Assembly (NCBI GenBank): GCA_036274895.1
Contig: DASUEU010000085.1
Coordinates: 124,001 to 188,000, forward strand
DNA from: CALMKX01 sp036274895
GTDB taxonomy: Bacteria; Acidobacteriota; Thermoanaerobaculia; Multivoradales; SZUA-115
DNA: 64,000 nucleotides
Direction of reading: 5' to 3'
The notes beneath the pieces are model-generated. The model saw only the letters and a program-made list of their open reading frames with translations. It had not been told where the DNA came from and did no database searches. This document shows positions 11,570 to 22,673 of this stretch, in pieces. Both the position numbers and the translations under genes were made by a program. Numbering within the stretch: the first letter of the stretch is position 1; the number at the start of each line of letters is the position of its first letter.

Positions 11570-13033
11570 AGCTCGCCGACCTGCTCCGCGGTCTGCCCAT
11601 CGAGGCCGGCGGCGCCTCCCCCGCGCTCGAGGTGACCGGCGTCCAGCACGACTCCCGCCGGGTCGTGCCGGGGGACCTCTACGTGGCCATCATCGGCGCG
11701 CGCTTCGACGGCCGGGACTTCGTGCCCGAGGCCGCCGCCCGTGGGGCCGTGGCCGTCTTGGGCGCCGTGGCCGCCCTGGGGACCGGCCCGGCCCCCAGGG
11801 CAGCGACGGCAGGCTGCCCCCTGCCCTGGCTTTCGACCGCCGACCCTCGCGCCGTGCTCGCGCCCCTCGCGGCGCGGGTCCACGGCCACCCCGAGCGCTC
11901 GCTCACCCTGGTGGGCGTCACCGGCACCAACGGCAAGTCCACCGTGGCCACCCTCGCGGCCTCCCTGCTCGACCACGCCGGCCGACCGGCGGGCTTTCTC
12001 GGCACCCTGGGCTACCGCTTCGGCGGCCGGGACTTCCCCGGCGACCGCACCACCCCGGAGGCCTCGGACTTCTACGCCCTGCTCGCCGCCATGCGCGACG
12101 CCGGGGCCCAGGCGGTGGCGATGGAAGTCTCCTCCCACGCCCTCTCGGTGGGCCGGGTGGACGGCGCCCTCTTCGCGGTGGCGGCCTTCACCAACCTGTC
12201 GCGGGACCACTTCGACTTCCACCCGGACTTCGAGTCCTACTACCGGGCCAAGCGCCGCCTCTTCGACCGCATCGCCCCCGGCGGCGCGGCGGTGGTCGGG
12301 ACGGACGATCCATACGGCCGGCGCCTGCTCACCGAGCTGGCCGGCAAGGTGCGGACCCTCTCCTACGGCGCGGACGGCGAGGTGCGCTGGGAGAGCACTT
12401 CCCTGTCCGCCAAGGGCTCGCGGGGCGTCGCCGCCACGCCGCGGGGCCCCCTCGAGATCGCGACACCGCTGCTGGGCAGCTACAACCTGACCAACGTGCT
12501 CGCCGCCATCGCCATCGGCGAGGCCCTGGGGCTGCCCCACGAGGCCACGGCCCGCGCCCTCGCCGAGGCTCGCCCCTTGACCGGGCGCCTCGAGCCGGTG
12601 GACCTCGGCCAGGACTTCCCGGTGCTGGTCGACTACGCCCACACCCCGGCCGCCTTGGACGCCGCCGCCCGCTCGGTGCGCGAGCTGTCGGGCAGAAAGC
12701 TGATTCTGGTCTTCGGCTGCGGTGGCGACCGCGACCCCGGCAAGCGGCCCCTGATGGGAGAGCTGGCCGGCAACCTCGCCGAGCTGCCGATCGCCACCAC
12801 CGACAACCCGCGCAGCGAGGATCCGCTCGCGATCCTCGCCGCCGTCGAAGAGGGCTTGAAAGCCAGCCGCAGCGGGAGCTACCGCATCGTCCCCGACCGG
12901 CGGGAGGCGATCGGCCTCGCCGTCGAGCTGGCCGGCCCCGAGTGGGCCGTGCTGGTGGCCGGCAAGGGCCACGAGCAACGGCAGATCTTCCACGACCGCG
13001 TGATCGCCTTCTCGGATCGCGACGAGCTGACGA

Positions 13034-14460
<1,427 letters not shown>

Positions 14461-14461
<1 letters not shown>

Positions 14462-15546
14462 TGCTGTACTGGCTGCTGGTCCCCCTCTCGGAGTCGTTCT
14501 CGGCGCTGAACGTCTTCCGCTACATCACCTTCCGGGCCGCCGGGGCGACCCTGACCGCCCTCGCCCTGTCGCTGCTGCTGGGCAAGCCCTTCATCGCCTG
14601 GCTGCGGCGCATGTCGGTGGGCCAGAACATCCGCGACGTGGGCCCCGCGAGCCACCAGGTGAAGGCGGGCACGCCGACCATGGGGGGCCTGCTGATCCTC
14701 TTCGCCCTGGCGGTGCCCACCCTGCTCTGGGCGGCCCTCGACAACGTCTACGTCTGGTTGGCCCTGGGCACCACGGTGGCCTTCGGCGCCATCGGCTTCT
14801 GGGACGACTTCATCAAGGTCCGGCGACGGCGCAACCTGGGCCTGACCGCCCGCGCCAAGCTCTGGTTGCAGATCGCAGCCGCAGCAGCCTTCGGCGGCCT
14901 GCTCTTCCTGCTGCCGAGCTCGCTGGGCTTCTCGCCGGTGCTCACCTTCCCCTTCTTCAAGACCTGGGTGGTGAACCTCGGGCTGCTCTACGTGCCTTTC
15001 GTGGTGGTGGTGCTGGTGGGGGCGTCGAACGCCGTGAACTTGACCGACGGCCTCGACGGCCTCGCCATCGGCGCCACCCTGGTGGCCGCCGGCACCTACG
15101 CCGCGTTCACCTACGTCGCCGGCAACAGCGTCGCCGCCCGCTACCTCCAGGTGCCCTACGTGCCCGGGGCCGGGGAGCTGACCGTCTTTTGCGGCGCCAT
15201 GGTCGGGGCGAGCCTCGGCTTCCTGTGGTGGAACGCTCACCCGGCCCAGGTCTTCATGGGCGACGTCGGCTCGCTCGCCATCGGCGGCGCCATCGGCACC
15301 GTGGCGGTGGTCGCCAAGCAGGAGCTGGTGCTGGTGCTGGTGGGCGGCCTGTTCGTCGTCGAGGCCCTCTCCGTGATCGTCCAGGTCGCCTCCTTCAAGC
15401 TCACCGGCAAGCGGGTCTTGAAGATGTCCCCCCTCCACCACCACTTCGAGCTGTCCGGCTGGGCCGAGCCGAAGATCATCGTGAGGTTCTGGATCCTCTC
15501 GCTGGTCTTCGCCCTGGCCTCCCTCGCCACCTTGAAGCTGCGATGA
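14461..15546 (+). CDS. mraY: phospho-MurNAc-pentapeptide translocase MraY
   Basis: Transfers phospho-MurNAc-pentapeptide to undecaprenyl phosphate, making lipid I at the inner membrane. 361 residues with about ten membrane helices and the family motifs GTPTMGGLLIL, WDDFIKVRRRRNLGL, NLTDGLDGLAIG, MGDVGSLAIGG and the C-terminal SPLHHHFELSGW. The ATG at 14461 gives the standard N-terminus (LYWLLVPLSESFSALNVFRYITFR). It overlaps murF by one base and murD by four. Confidence 0.97.
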
Positions 15547-16913
15547 GCCCCATGACCTGGAACCGCGCGCTGGTGGTGGGCCTGGGCGCCTCGGGCAAGG
15601 CGGCGGCGAAGCTGCTGCTCGACCGTGGTGTCGCCGTGCTCGGGGTGGACGACAAGCCCGCCGCCAGCCTCGACCTGGGCCCCCTGGCCGGTGCCGTGGG
15701 CTTCGAGCTGGCGGGAGCCGTGCCCGCCACCGTGCCGGTGGGAGTGGACGGCGTGGTGGTCTCCCCGGGCGTGCCCCTGGCCCTGCCCCTGTTCGCCGAC
15801 GCCCGGGCCAAGGGCTTGCCCATCCTCGCCGAGGTGGAGCTGGCCTTCCCCCTGCTCGACGGCGACGTGGTGGCGATCACCGGCTCGAACGGCAAGAGCA
15901 CCTCAACCGCCCTGGCCGGCGCCATGATCGCCGCCTCCGGCCGGCCGGTCGAGGTCTGCGGCAACATCGGCACCCCGCTCTCGGCAGTGGTCGAGGGCCC
16001 CCCGGGGCGGGCCTTCGTGGTCGAGCTGTCGAGCTTCCAGCTCGAGGGGATCGACACCTTCCGGCCCAAGGCCGCGGCCCTTTTGAACCTGGCCCCCGAC
16101 CACCTGGACCGCTACCAGGACTTCGCCGCCTACGGCGAGGCCAAGCGGCGCCTCTTCGCCCGCCAGGGACCGGAGGACGTGGCGGTGCTCAACGCCGACG
16201 ACCCCTACTCGGCGGCCACCACCACGCCCTCGCGGCGGCGCTTCTTCTCCCGGCTGCGCGCGGTGGCCGACGGCTGCTGGTTGGCGGGCTCGGGGGTGAT
16301 CGAGAGCCGCCCGGGCCAGCCGGATCGCCCCCTCTTCGCCGTGGCGGACGTACCCCTGGCCGGCACCCACAACCTCGAGAACGCCATGGCGGCGGCCCTC
16401 TTGGCCCTCGCGGTGGGCACCGAGCCGGCGGCGCTCCTCGCTGGCCTGCGAGGCTTCCACGGCCTGCCTCATCGCCTCGAGAAGGTGGCCGAGGCGGGGG
16501 GCGTGACCTGGTGGGACGACTCCAAGGGCACCAACCCGGCGGCGACGGTGAAGTCCCTGGAGGGCTTCACCGACGGCTCCGTGCACCTGATCCTGGGTGG
16601 CCGCAACAAGGGCAACGACCCGGCCGAGCTGGCGCCGATGGTGGCGAGGAAGGCCCGCCGGCTCTACCTGATCGGCGAGGCCGCCCCCGACTTCGAGCGC
16701 GCCCTCGGCCCCCTGGTGCCGGCCGAGCGCTCGGGCACGCTGGCCGTGGCCGTGGCCGCCGCCCGGGCCACCGCGACCTCCGGTGAGGCGGTGGTGCTCT
16801 CCCCCGCCTGCGCCAGCTTCGACCAGTTCCGGAACTATGCGGACCGCGGCGAGCAGTTCCAGCGCCTGGTGCGCGCTGCCGTGGGGCCCGCGGCGGACGG
16901 GCAGGGAGCCTGA
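15543..16913 (+). CDS. murD: UDP-MurNAc-L-Ala:D-glutamate ligase MurD
   Basis: A cytoplasmic ligase of 456 residues that adds D-glutamate, the second residue of the stem peptide. It has a Rossmann-type N-terminus (RALVVGLGASGKAAAKLLL), P-loop AITGSNGKSTSTALAG, NIGTPLS, LSSFQLEGID, NLAPDHLDRY, and the C-terminal DDSKGTNPAATVKSL and LILGGRNKGNDPAEL. The ATG at 15543 overlaps the mraY stop (ATGA). It ends two bases before ftsW. Confidence 0.95.
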   Translation: MSPMTWNRALVVGLGASGKAAAKLLLDRGVAVLGVDDKPAASLDLGPLAGAVGFELAGAVPATVPVGVDGVVVSPGVPLALPLFADARAKGLPILAEVELAFPLLDGDVVAITGSNGKSTSTALAGAMIAASGRPVEVCGNIGTPLSAVVEGPPGRAFVVELSSFQLEGIDTFRPKAAALLNLAPDHLDRYQDFAAYGEAKRRLFARQGPEDVAVLNADDPYSAATTTPSRRRFFSRLRAVADGCWLAGSGVIESRPGQPDRPLFAVADVPLAGTHNLENAMAAALLALAVGTEPAALLAGLRGFHGLPHRLEKVAEAGGVTWWDDSKGTNPAATVKSLEGFTDGSVHLILGGRNKGNDPAELAPMVARKARRLYLIGEAAPDFERALGPLVPAERSGTLAVAVAAARATATSGEAVVLSPACASFDQFRNYADRGEQFQRLVRAAVGPAADGQGA

Positions 16914-16915
16914 CC

Positions 16916-17995
16916 GTGGCCAAGAAGCTCGCCTTCGACCGCGTGCTGTTCACGGCCCTGGCCCTGCTGGTGGCCTTCGGCCTGGTAATGGTCTTCTCGG
17001 CCAGCGCCCCCCTCTCCCGCGGCAAGGACTGGAACCCCCTGTTCGTCCGCCAGTGCGTGGCCGCGAGCATCGGCCTCGTGGCGATGGGCTTCTTGATGCA
17101 CCTGCCCTACCGCCACCTGCGAGAGCAGACGGTGGTCCGGGTGATGATGGCGCTCACCTTCGTGCTGCTGGTGGCGGTGCTCTTCCAGCCGGCGCTCAAC
17201 GGCACCCGGCGCTGGTTCTTCGTCGGCCCCCTGTCGCTCCAGGCCTCGGAGCTGGCCAAGCTCGCCTTCCTGCCCTTCCTCGCCTACCAGATCGACCGCC
17301 ACAACGAGGAGGTCAACCGCCGCGAGTTCCTGCTGCCCACCCTGCTGGTGGTGGGCCTGCTGGCCGCCCTGATCCTGGCCCAGCCGGACCTCGGCACGGC
17401 CGCCCTGCTGGTGGCCATCGCCGCCGTGCTGATCTTCCTCGCCGGGCTGTCCCTGCGTTTCGTGGCCCTGGCAGCCGGCCTGGGGGTGGTGGGGCTGTTC
17501 GTGGCGATCTTCGCCGCCGACTACCGCAAGGCCCGCCTGCTCGCCTTCCTGCGCCCCGAGGACGACCCCCAGGGCAGCGGCTACCAGGCCCTCCAGTCGC
17601 TGATCGCCGTGGGCTCCGGGGGCATCCTGGGCGTGGGCCAGGGGCAGAGCGCGCAGAAGCTCTCCTTCCTGCCCCACCCGGAGTCGGACTTCATCTACTC
17701 GATCGTCGCCGAAGAGCTGGGCTTCCTGGGCGCCGCCGCGGTGGTGGCGGCCTTCGGCGTGGTGCTGTGGCGGGGCTTCCGGGCCGGCCTCAGGGCCCCC
17801 GACCGCTTCGGCCGCTACCTCGGCCTGGGCATCACCAGCCTGCTGGTGATCCAGGCCCTGATCAACATGGGCGTGGCCGTGGCGCTGCTGCCCACCAAGG
17901 GCATCCCGCTGCCGTTCGTCTCCTACGGTGGCTCGTCGCTGATCGTGGCGCTCGCTCTTTCGGGGGTGCTGCTCAACGTCTCGGAGCACGGATGA
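16916..17995 (+). CDS. ftsW: septal peptidoglycan polymerase FtsW
   Basis: A SEDS-family lipid II glycosyltransferase of 359 residues with about ten membrane helices. Family features: VMVFSASAPL near the start, NGTRRWFFVGPLSLQASELAKLA, the AQPDLGTAALL loop with its key Asp, SGYQALQSLIAVGSGGILGVG, and ESDFIYSIVAEELGF. It starts with GTG at 16916, two bases after murD. It partners FtsI; the position next to murG supports FtsW rather than RodA. Confidence 0.93.
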   Translation: MAKKLAFDRVLFTALALLVAFGLVMVFSASAPLSRGKDWNPLFVRQCVAASIGLVAMGFLMHLPYRHLREQTVVRVMMALTFVLLVAVLFQPALNGTRRWFFVGPLSLQASELAKLAFLPFLAYQIDRHNEEVNRREFLLPTLLVVGLLAALILAQPDLGTAALLVAIAAVLIFLAGLSLRFVALAAGLGVVGLFVAIFAADYRKARLLAFLRPEDDPQGSGYQALQSLIAVGSGGILGVGQGQSAQKLSFLPHPESDFIYSIVAEELGFLGAAAVVAAFGVVLWRGFRAGLRAPDRFGRYLGLGITSLLVIQALINMGVAVALLPTKGIPLPFVSYGGSSLIVALALSGVLLNVSEHG

Positions 17996-17999
17996 GGCC

Positions 18000-19103
18000 A
18001 TGGTGGATCTCTCCCCTCGCCCGCTCGCGCTCCTCGCCGGGGGCGGCACCGGTGGCCACGTCTTCCCGGCCCTGGCGGTCGCCGAGGGCCTCGTCGCCCG
18101 GGGGTGGCAGGTGAGGCTGGTGGGCTCGGATCGCGGCCTGGAAGCGCGGCTGGCCGCCGAGCGGGGCGTGCCGTTCACGGCGCTCGCCGCTCGCCCCGTG
18201 GTGGGCAGGGGCCCCGTGGCCAAGGCCCTGGCCCTCGGCACGATCGCTCGCTCGGCCCTGGCGGCACGGGGGCTGATCCGCCGCGAGAACGCCCGCGTGG
18301 TGCTCGGCACCGGCGGCTACGCCTCGGCCCCGGCGGCCCTGGGCGGTTGGCTGGCCGGCAGGCCCGTGCTGCTGCTCGAGCCCAACGCCGAGGCCGGCGC
18401 CGCCAACCGCTGGCTGTCGCGCCTGGCGGCCGAGGCCCTGACCGCCCTGCCCGGCACCGAGCGGGGCCTCTCCTGCCCGGCGACGGTGACCGGAGTACCC
18501 GTGCGCCGGGCCTTCTTCGAGGTTCCGGCCGTGCCGGCCGAGAGGCCGGGCGTCTCGATCCTCGTGCTCGGCGGCAGCCAGGGTGCCCAGCAGCTCAACC
18601 GGGAGCTGCCGGGGGCCGTCGCCCGTCTGGCTGCCCGGCACGCTGACCTCCACGTGGTCCACCAGAGCGGCCGAGCCCACGAGGAGGCCACCCTCGCCGC
18701 CTATCGCGAGGCCGGGCTCACCGAACCGACGGTCACCGTGGTGCCCTTCATCGACGACGTGGCCGGGGCCATGGCGGCGGCGGACCTGATCGTCTCCCGC
18801 GCCGGCGCCCTGACCGTGGCCGAGATCGCCGCCGCCGGCCGGCCGGCCGTCTTCGTGCCCCTGGCGCTCGCCGGCGGCCACCAGATCGCCAACGCCCGCC
18901 GCCTCGCCGACGCCGGGGCCGCTCGCCTGGTGCCGCCCGAGGAGGTCGGGGCCGAGCGCCTCCACGCCGCCCTCGCCGAGCTGGCCGGGGACCGCCCTCG
19001 CCTGGTCGCCATGGGCGCTGCGGCCCGCGGCCTGGCCCGGCCGGGCGCCGTCGAGGCCATCGTCGACCGCCTGCTGGAGCGCGCCGGGGAGGCCCCGCGA
19101 TGA
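18000..19103 (+). CDS. murG: UDP-GlcNAc transferase MurG
   Basis: Adds GlcNAc to lipid I, making lipid II on the cytoplasmic side of the membrane. A 367-residue GT-B glycosyltransferase with GGGTGGHVFPALAVAEGL at the N-terminus, GTGGYASAPAALGG, EPNAEAGAANRWLSR, VLGGSQGAQQLN at the C-domain start, and RAGALTVAEIAAAGRPAVFVPL. The ATG at 18000 follows the ftsW stop by four bases. It overlaps murC by four. Confidence 0.95.
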   Translation: MVDLSPRPLALLAGGGTGGHVFPALAVAEGLVARGWQVRLVGSDRGLEARLAAERGVPFTALAARPVVGRGPVAKALALGTIARSALAARGLIRRENARVVLGTGGYASAPAALGGWLAGRPVLLLEPNAEAGAANRWLSRLAAEALTALPGTERGLSCPATVTGVPVRRAFFEVPAVPAERPGVSILVLGGSQGAQQLNRELPGAVARLAARHADLHVVHQSGRAHEEATLAAYREAGLTEPTVTVVPFIDDVAGAMAAADLIVSRAGALTVAEIAAAGRPAVFVPLALAGGHQIANARRLADAGAARLVPPEEVGAERLHAALAELAGDRPRLVAMGAAARGLARPGAVEAIVDRLLERAGEAPR

Positions 19104-20494
19104 CCATGTTCCGCACCTTCGCGGACTTAAAGCGGGTGCACTTCGTGGGCATCGGCGGTGCCGGCATGAGCGGCATCGCCGAGGTGCTGCTCGACTACCA
19201 GCTCGAGGTCTCGGGCTGCGACGCCGTGGCCAACGAGGCCACCGAACGGCTGGCGGCGCTGGGGGCGGCGATCGCCATCGGCCACTCCGCAGACCACGTC
19301 GAGGGCGTGGACCTGGTGGTCAAGTCCTCGGCCGTGCCGGACGACCACGTCGAGATCGTCGCCGCCAGGAAGCGGGGCATCACCGTCGCCCGGCGCTCCG
19401 AGATGCTCGGCGAGCTGATGCGCTTGAAGTACGGCATCGCCGTCGCCGGCACCCACGGCAAGACCACCACCACCTCGATGGTGGGCGCCATCCTGACCGA
19501 CGCCGGCCTGGACCCGACGGTGATCGTCGGCGGGCGGCTGCGGGTCTCGGGTACCGGCGCCCGCCTGGGCAAGAGCGACTACCTGGTGGCCGAGGCCGAC
19601 GAGTTCGACCGCTCCTTCCTGCGCCTGATGCCGGTGATCGCCGTGGTCACCACCATCGACGTCGACCACCTCGACACCTACGCCGACCTGGCGGCGATCC
19701 AGCAAGCCTTCGTGGCCTTCGCCGACCGGGTTCCCTTCTTCGGCCGGGTGATCCTCTGCCTGGACGATCCCAACATCCAGGCCGTGCTGCCCGAGCTGGC
19801 CAGCCGCCGGCTCTTGACCTACGGCCTGACGCCCCAGGCCGACCTTTCGGCGGTGGCCATCGAGGCCCGGCCTCACGGCAGCCGCTTCACCGTGCGCAGT
19901 CACGAGGGCGGCGATCTGGGCACCATCGACTTGCCCATGCCCGGTCGCCACAACATCAGGAACGCCCTGGCGGCGACGGGCGTCGCCCTGGCCCTGGGCC
20001 TGCCCTTCGAGGAGATCGCCCGCGCCCTGGGCTCCTTCGGCGGGGTGCACCGTCGCTTCGAGCACCTCGGCACCTTCCACGGCGCCGAGGTGGTGGACGA
20101 CTACGCCCACCACCCGACCGAGGTCGCGGCCACCTTGGAGGCAGCCCGGCAGACCTGCCCGTCCGGACGGGTCTTCGCGATCTTCCAGCCGCACCTCTTC
20201 TCGCGCACCCGTGACCACGCCGAGGCCTTCGGTCGCGCCCTGCTCGCGGCCGATCGCGCCTGGGTGACACCGATCTACCCCTCCCGCGAGCAGCCCTTGC
20301 CGGGGGTGCGCTCCGAGCTGGTGGTCGACGCCGCCCGGGCCGCGGGCCACCACCACGTCGAGCTGGTCGAGGACTGGCAGGCCCTGCCCCCCCGCCTGGC
20401 CGAGAGCGTGGCGGCGGGAGACCTGATCCTGACCCTGGGTGCGGGAGACGTCGTCAAGCTCGCCCGCCGCCTGGTCGAGGGAGGGACGCCGTGA
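19100..20494 (+). CDS. murC: UDP-MurNAc:L-alanine ligase MurC
   Basis: The first stem-peptide ligase, 464 residues, adding L-alanine to UDP-MurNAc. Motifs: HFVGIGGAGMSGIAEVLL, SSAVPDDHVEI, AVAGTHGKTTTTSMVGAIL, EADEFDRSFL, TTIDVDHLDTY and DDYAHHPTEVAATLEAAR. ATGA overlap with murG and GTGA overlap with ftsQ. In many bacteria murB and ddl follow murC; here ftsQ follows directly. Confidence 0.96.
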   Translation: MTMFRTFADLKRVHFVGIGGAGMSGIAEVLLDYQLEVSGCDAVANEATERLAALGAAIAIGHSADHVEGVDLVVKSSAVPDDHVEIVAARKRGITVARRSEMLGELMRLKYGIAVAGTHGKTTTTSMVGAILTDAGLDPTVIVGGRLRVSGTGARLGKSDYLVAEADEFDRSFLRLMPVIAVVTTIDVDHLDTYADLAAIQQAFVAFADRVPFFGRVILCLDDPNIQAVLPELASRRLLTYGLTPQADLSAVAIEARPHGSRFTVRSHEGGDLGTIDLPMPGRHNIRNALAATGVALALGLPFEEIARALGSFGGVHRRFEHLGTFHGAEVVDDYAHHPTEVAATLEAARQTCPSGRVFAIFQPHLFSRTRDHAEAFGRALLAADRAWVTPIYPSREQPLPGVRSELVVDAARAAGHHHVELVEDWQALPPRLAESVAAGDLILTLGAGDVVKLARRLVEGGTP

Positions 20495-21369
20495 GCCACG
20501 CCCGCCCGGTGACCACATCCTCCTTCGAGCCGCCCTCCTTCGAGAAGGGAGTCTCGCCCTTCCGGCGGGGCCGCCCGATCTCCCGGCGCCGCCGCCGGGG
20601 CGGTTGGCTCAAGCCCCTGGCCCGCCTGGCCCTGCCGGCCGCCGCCGTGACCCTGCCCCTGGCCCTAGTGATCTGGGTGCTGACCTCGCCCAGCTTCGCC
20701 TTCGCCGAGGTGGTCACCGAAGGCAGCGCCCGGGTGCCGCAAGCCTGGGTCCGGGAGGCCGTTTCGCCCCTCTTGGGCCGCAACCTCCTGCTGCTGCCTC
20801 TCGACGAGGTGCATGCACGGGTCAGCGTCCACCCCTGGGTGGCGAGCGTCGGCGTGGCCAAGGAGCCACCCCGGCGGCTGCGGCTGACGGTGGTCGAGAA
20901 GGTGCCGGCGGCGGTGGTGGTGGTCGGCGCCGAGGCCCTGTGGGTAAGCACCGAGGGCCAGATCATCGCCCCCCTCGGCAGCCGCGAGGAGCCCGGGGGA
21001 GTGCCCACCCTGGTGGACCTGACGCCCCGCCTGGACAAGACCACGCCGGTGCGCACCGAGGTGCCCAAGGCCCTCGCCTTCCTGGCAGCCCTGGAGCGCG
21101 CGGCGCCGAAGTACGCAAAGGAGCTGGTGGCCCTGTCCCTGTTGGGCTCGGGGGACGTCCAGCTGGAGACGGCAGCGGTGCCTTTTCCCCTGCTGCTGCC
21201 AACCCGAGGCTTCGAGCGGCGGCTCGCCGAGCTCGAACGCCTCTTGCCCGAGATCGAACGCCGCTACGAGCGGATCGAGGCCGCCGACTTGCGCTTCTCC
21301 CGGCGGATCCTCCTGCGCCCGGCCGCGCCGGAACCCTTGATCGCAACCGAACCGCAGCAATCGCATTGA
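20491..21369 (+). CDS. ftsQ: cell division protein FtsQ
   Basis: A 292-residue bitopic protein. A long basic cytoplasmic tail (ISRRRRRGGWLKP) is followed by one membrane helix around residues 48-66 (LPAAAVTLPLALVIWVL), a POTRA domain (FAEVVTEGSARVPQAWVREA, NLLLLPLDEVHARVSVHPWVASVGV) and an FtsQ/DivIB beta domain. It recruits the FtsL/FtsB complex and regulates septal synthesis. The GTG start overlaps murC by four bases; 18 bases separate it from ftsA. Confidence 0.9.
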   Translation: MSHARPVTTSSFEPPSFEKGVSPFRRGRPISRRRRRGGWLKPLARLALPAAAVTLPLALVIWVLTSPSFAFAEVVTEGSARVPQAWVREAVSPLLGRNLLLLPLDEVHARVSVHPWVASVGVAKEPPRRLRLTVVEKVPAAVVVVGAEALWVSTEGQIIAPLGSREEPGGVPTLVDLTPRLDKTTPVRTEVPKALAFLAALERAAPKYAKELVALSLLGSGDVQLETAAVPFPLLLPTRGFERRLAELERLLPEIERRYERIEAADLRFSRRILLRPAAPEPLIATEPQQSH

Positions 21370-21387
21370 GAGAGGTCTGATAACGAG

Positions 21388-22635
21388 ATGGCCAAGCCGA
21401 GACAGCAGTACTACGTAGGCATCGACATCGGCTCCACCAAGGTCGGCGTGCTGGTCGGACAGCGCGACGAGAAGGGAGCCCTCGAGGTGGTGGGCCGAGG
21501 CCTCGCCGAGAACCGTGGCACCAGGAAGGGCAACATCGTCAACGTCGAGTCCACGGTCGAGGCGTTGAAGCAGGCCGCCGAGGAGGCCGAGGTGATGGCC
21601 GGGGTGGAGATCTCCCGTGCCTACATCGGCATCGCCGGGGCGGACATCCGCAGCTTCTCCTCGAGCGGCATGGTCTCGGTGTCGCGCAAGGACCGGGAGA
21701 TCGGCCGGCCCGACATCAAGCGGGTGCTCGAGGCCGCCCAACCCACCGCCGCCGCCCTGCCCTCGGACCGCGAGATCCTGCACGCCATCCCGCAGGAGTT
21801 CGTGGTCGACGACCAGGGCGGTATCGCCGATCCCCAGACCATGCTGGGCAGCCGCCTGGCCGTCACCGTGCACCTGGTGACCGGCTCGATCTCCCGCTCG
21901 AAGACCCTCTTGACCTGCGTCAACCGGGCCGGCATCGAGGTGGTCGAGCTGGTCTTCGAGCCCCTGGCCACGGCCGAGGCCGTGCTCACCCCGGATGAGC
22001 GGGAGCTGGGCGTGGTGTTGATCGACATCGGCGGCGGCACCGCCGAGTACGCCCTCTACGCCGAGGGCGAGGTCTGCCACAGTGGCGTGCTGCCGTTCGG
22101 GGCCGGCCACTTCACCAACGACCTCGCCATGGTGCTGCGCACGCCGGCGGCCGAGGCCGAGAAGATCAAGGTCAAGCACGGCTGCTGCCTGGCCTCGCTG
22201 GTGGGCGACGAAGAGGGGGTCTCGGTGCCCACGGTGGCCGGCGGCACCACCCGCATCGTGCCGCGCCGCGAGCTCGCGGCAATCCTTCAGCCACGGGCCG
22301 AGGAGCTGTTCTTGTTGATTCGCGAGGACCTGCGCAAGCACGGCTTCGAGGAGAGCCCGCGCGGCGGCGTGGTGCTGACCGGCGGCGGCGCCAAGCTCGA
22401 CGGCCTGCTCGAGATCGCCGAGCAGATCTTCGACGCCGGGGTGCGCTACGGCCTGCCTCGCGGCCTGGGGGGCTTGGTCGACGTGATCAGCTCGCCGGCC
22501 TGGGCCACCGCCTCGGGCCTCCTGGTCTACGCCGTCAACGCCGAGAAGGGCGAAAGCCGAAACGGATCGCGCCGGGCCTTTTCCGTGCGCGGAATGATGA
22601 GTAGTCTCCGCGGAATGTTTTCGGACCTGTTGTAA
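21388..22635 (+). CDS. ftsA: cell division protein FtsA
   Basis: An actin-like ATPase of 415 residues that tethers FtsZ to the membrane. It has phosphate-1 YVGIDIGSTKVGVLVGQ, the 1C domain (NIVNVESTVEALKQAAEEAE, RAYIGIAGADIRSF), phosphate-2 VVLIDIGGGTAEYALY and the adenosine motif VVLTGGGAKLDGL. The C-terminus MMSSLRGMFSDLL is an amphipathic membrane-targeting helix after a linker. The ATG at 21388 has GAGAGAGG upstream. Confidence 0.96.
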   Translation: MAKPRQQYYVGIDIGSTKVGVLVGQRDEKGALEVVGRGLAENRGTRKGNIVNVESTVEALKQAAEEAEVMAGVEISRAYIGIAGADIRSFSSSGMVSVSRKDREIGRPDIKRVLEAAQPTAAALPSDREILHAIPQEFVVDDQGGIADPQTMLGSRLAVTVHLVTGSISRSKTLLTCVNRAGIEVVELVFEPLATAEAVLTPDERELGVVLIDIGGGTAEYALYAEGEVCHSGVLPFGAGHFTNDLAMVLRTPAAEAEKIKVKHGCCLASLVGDEEGVSVPTVAGGTTRIVPRRELAAILQPRAEELFLLIREDLRKHGFEESPRGGVVLTGGGAKLDGLLEIAEQIFDAGVRYGLPRGLGGLVDVISSPAWATASGLLVYAVNAEKGESRNGSRRAFSVRGMMSSLRGMFSDLL

Positions 22636-22673
22636 GGGGCCGCAAGGATCACGAAGCACTACAGGGGGGCAAC

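Noticed and set aside
20665..22659. 664-codon frame antisense to ftsQ/ftsA
   Set aside because: Low-complexity translation opposite two well-supported genes.
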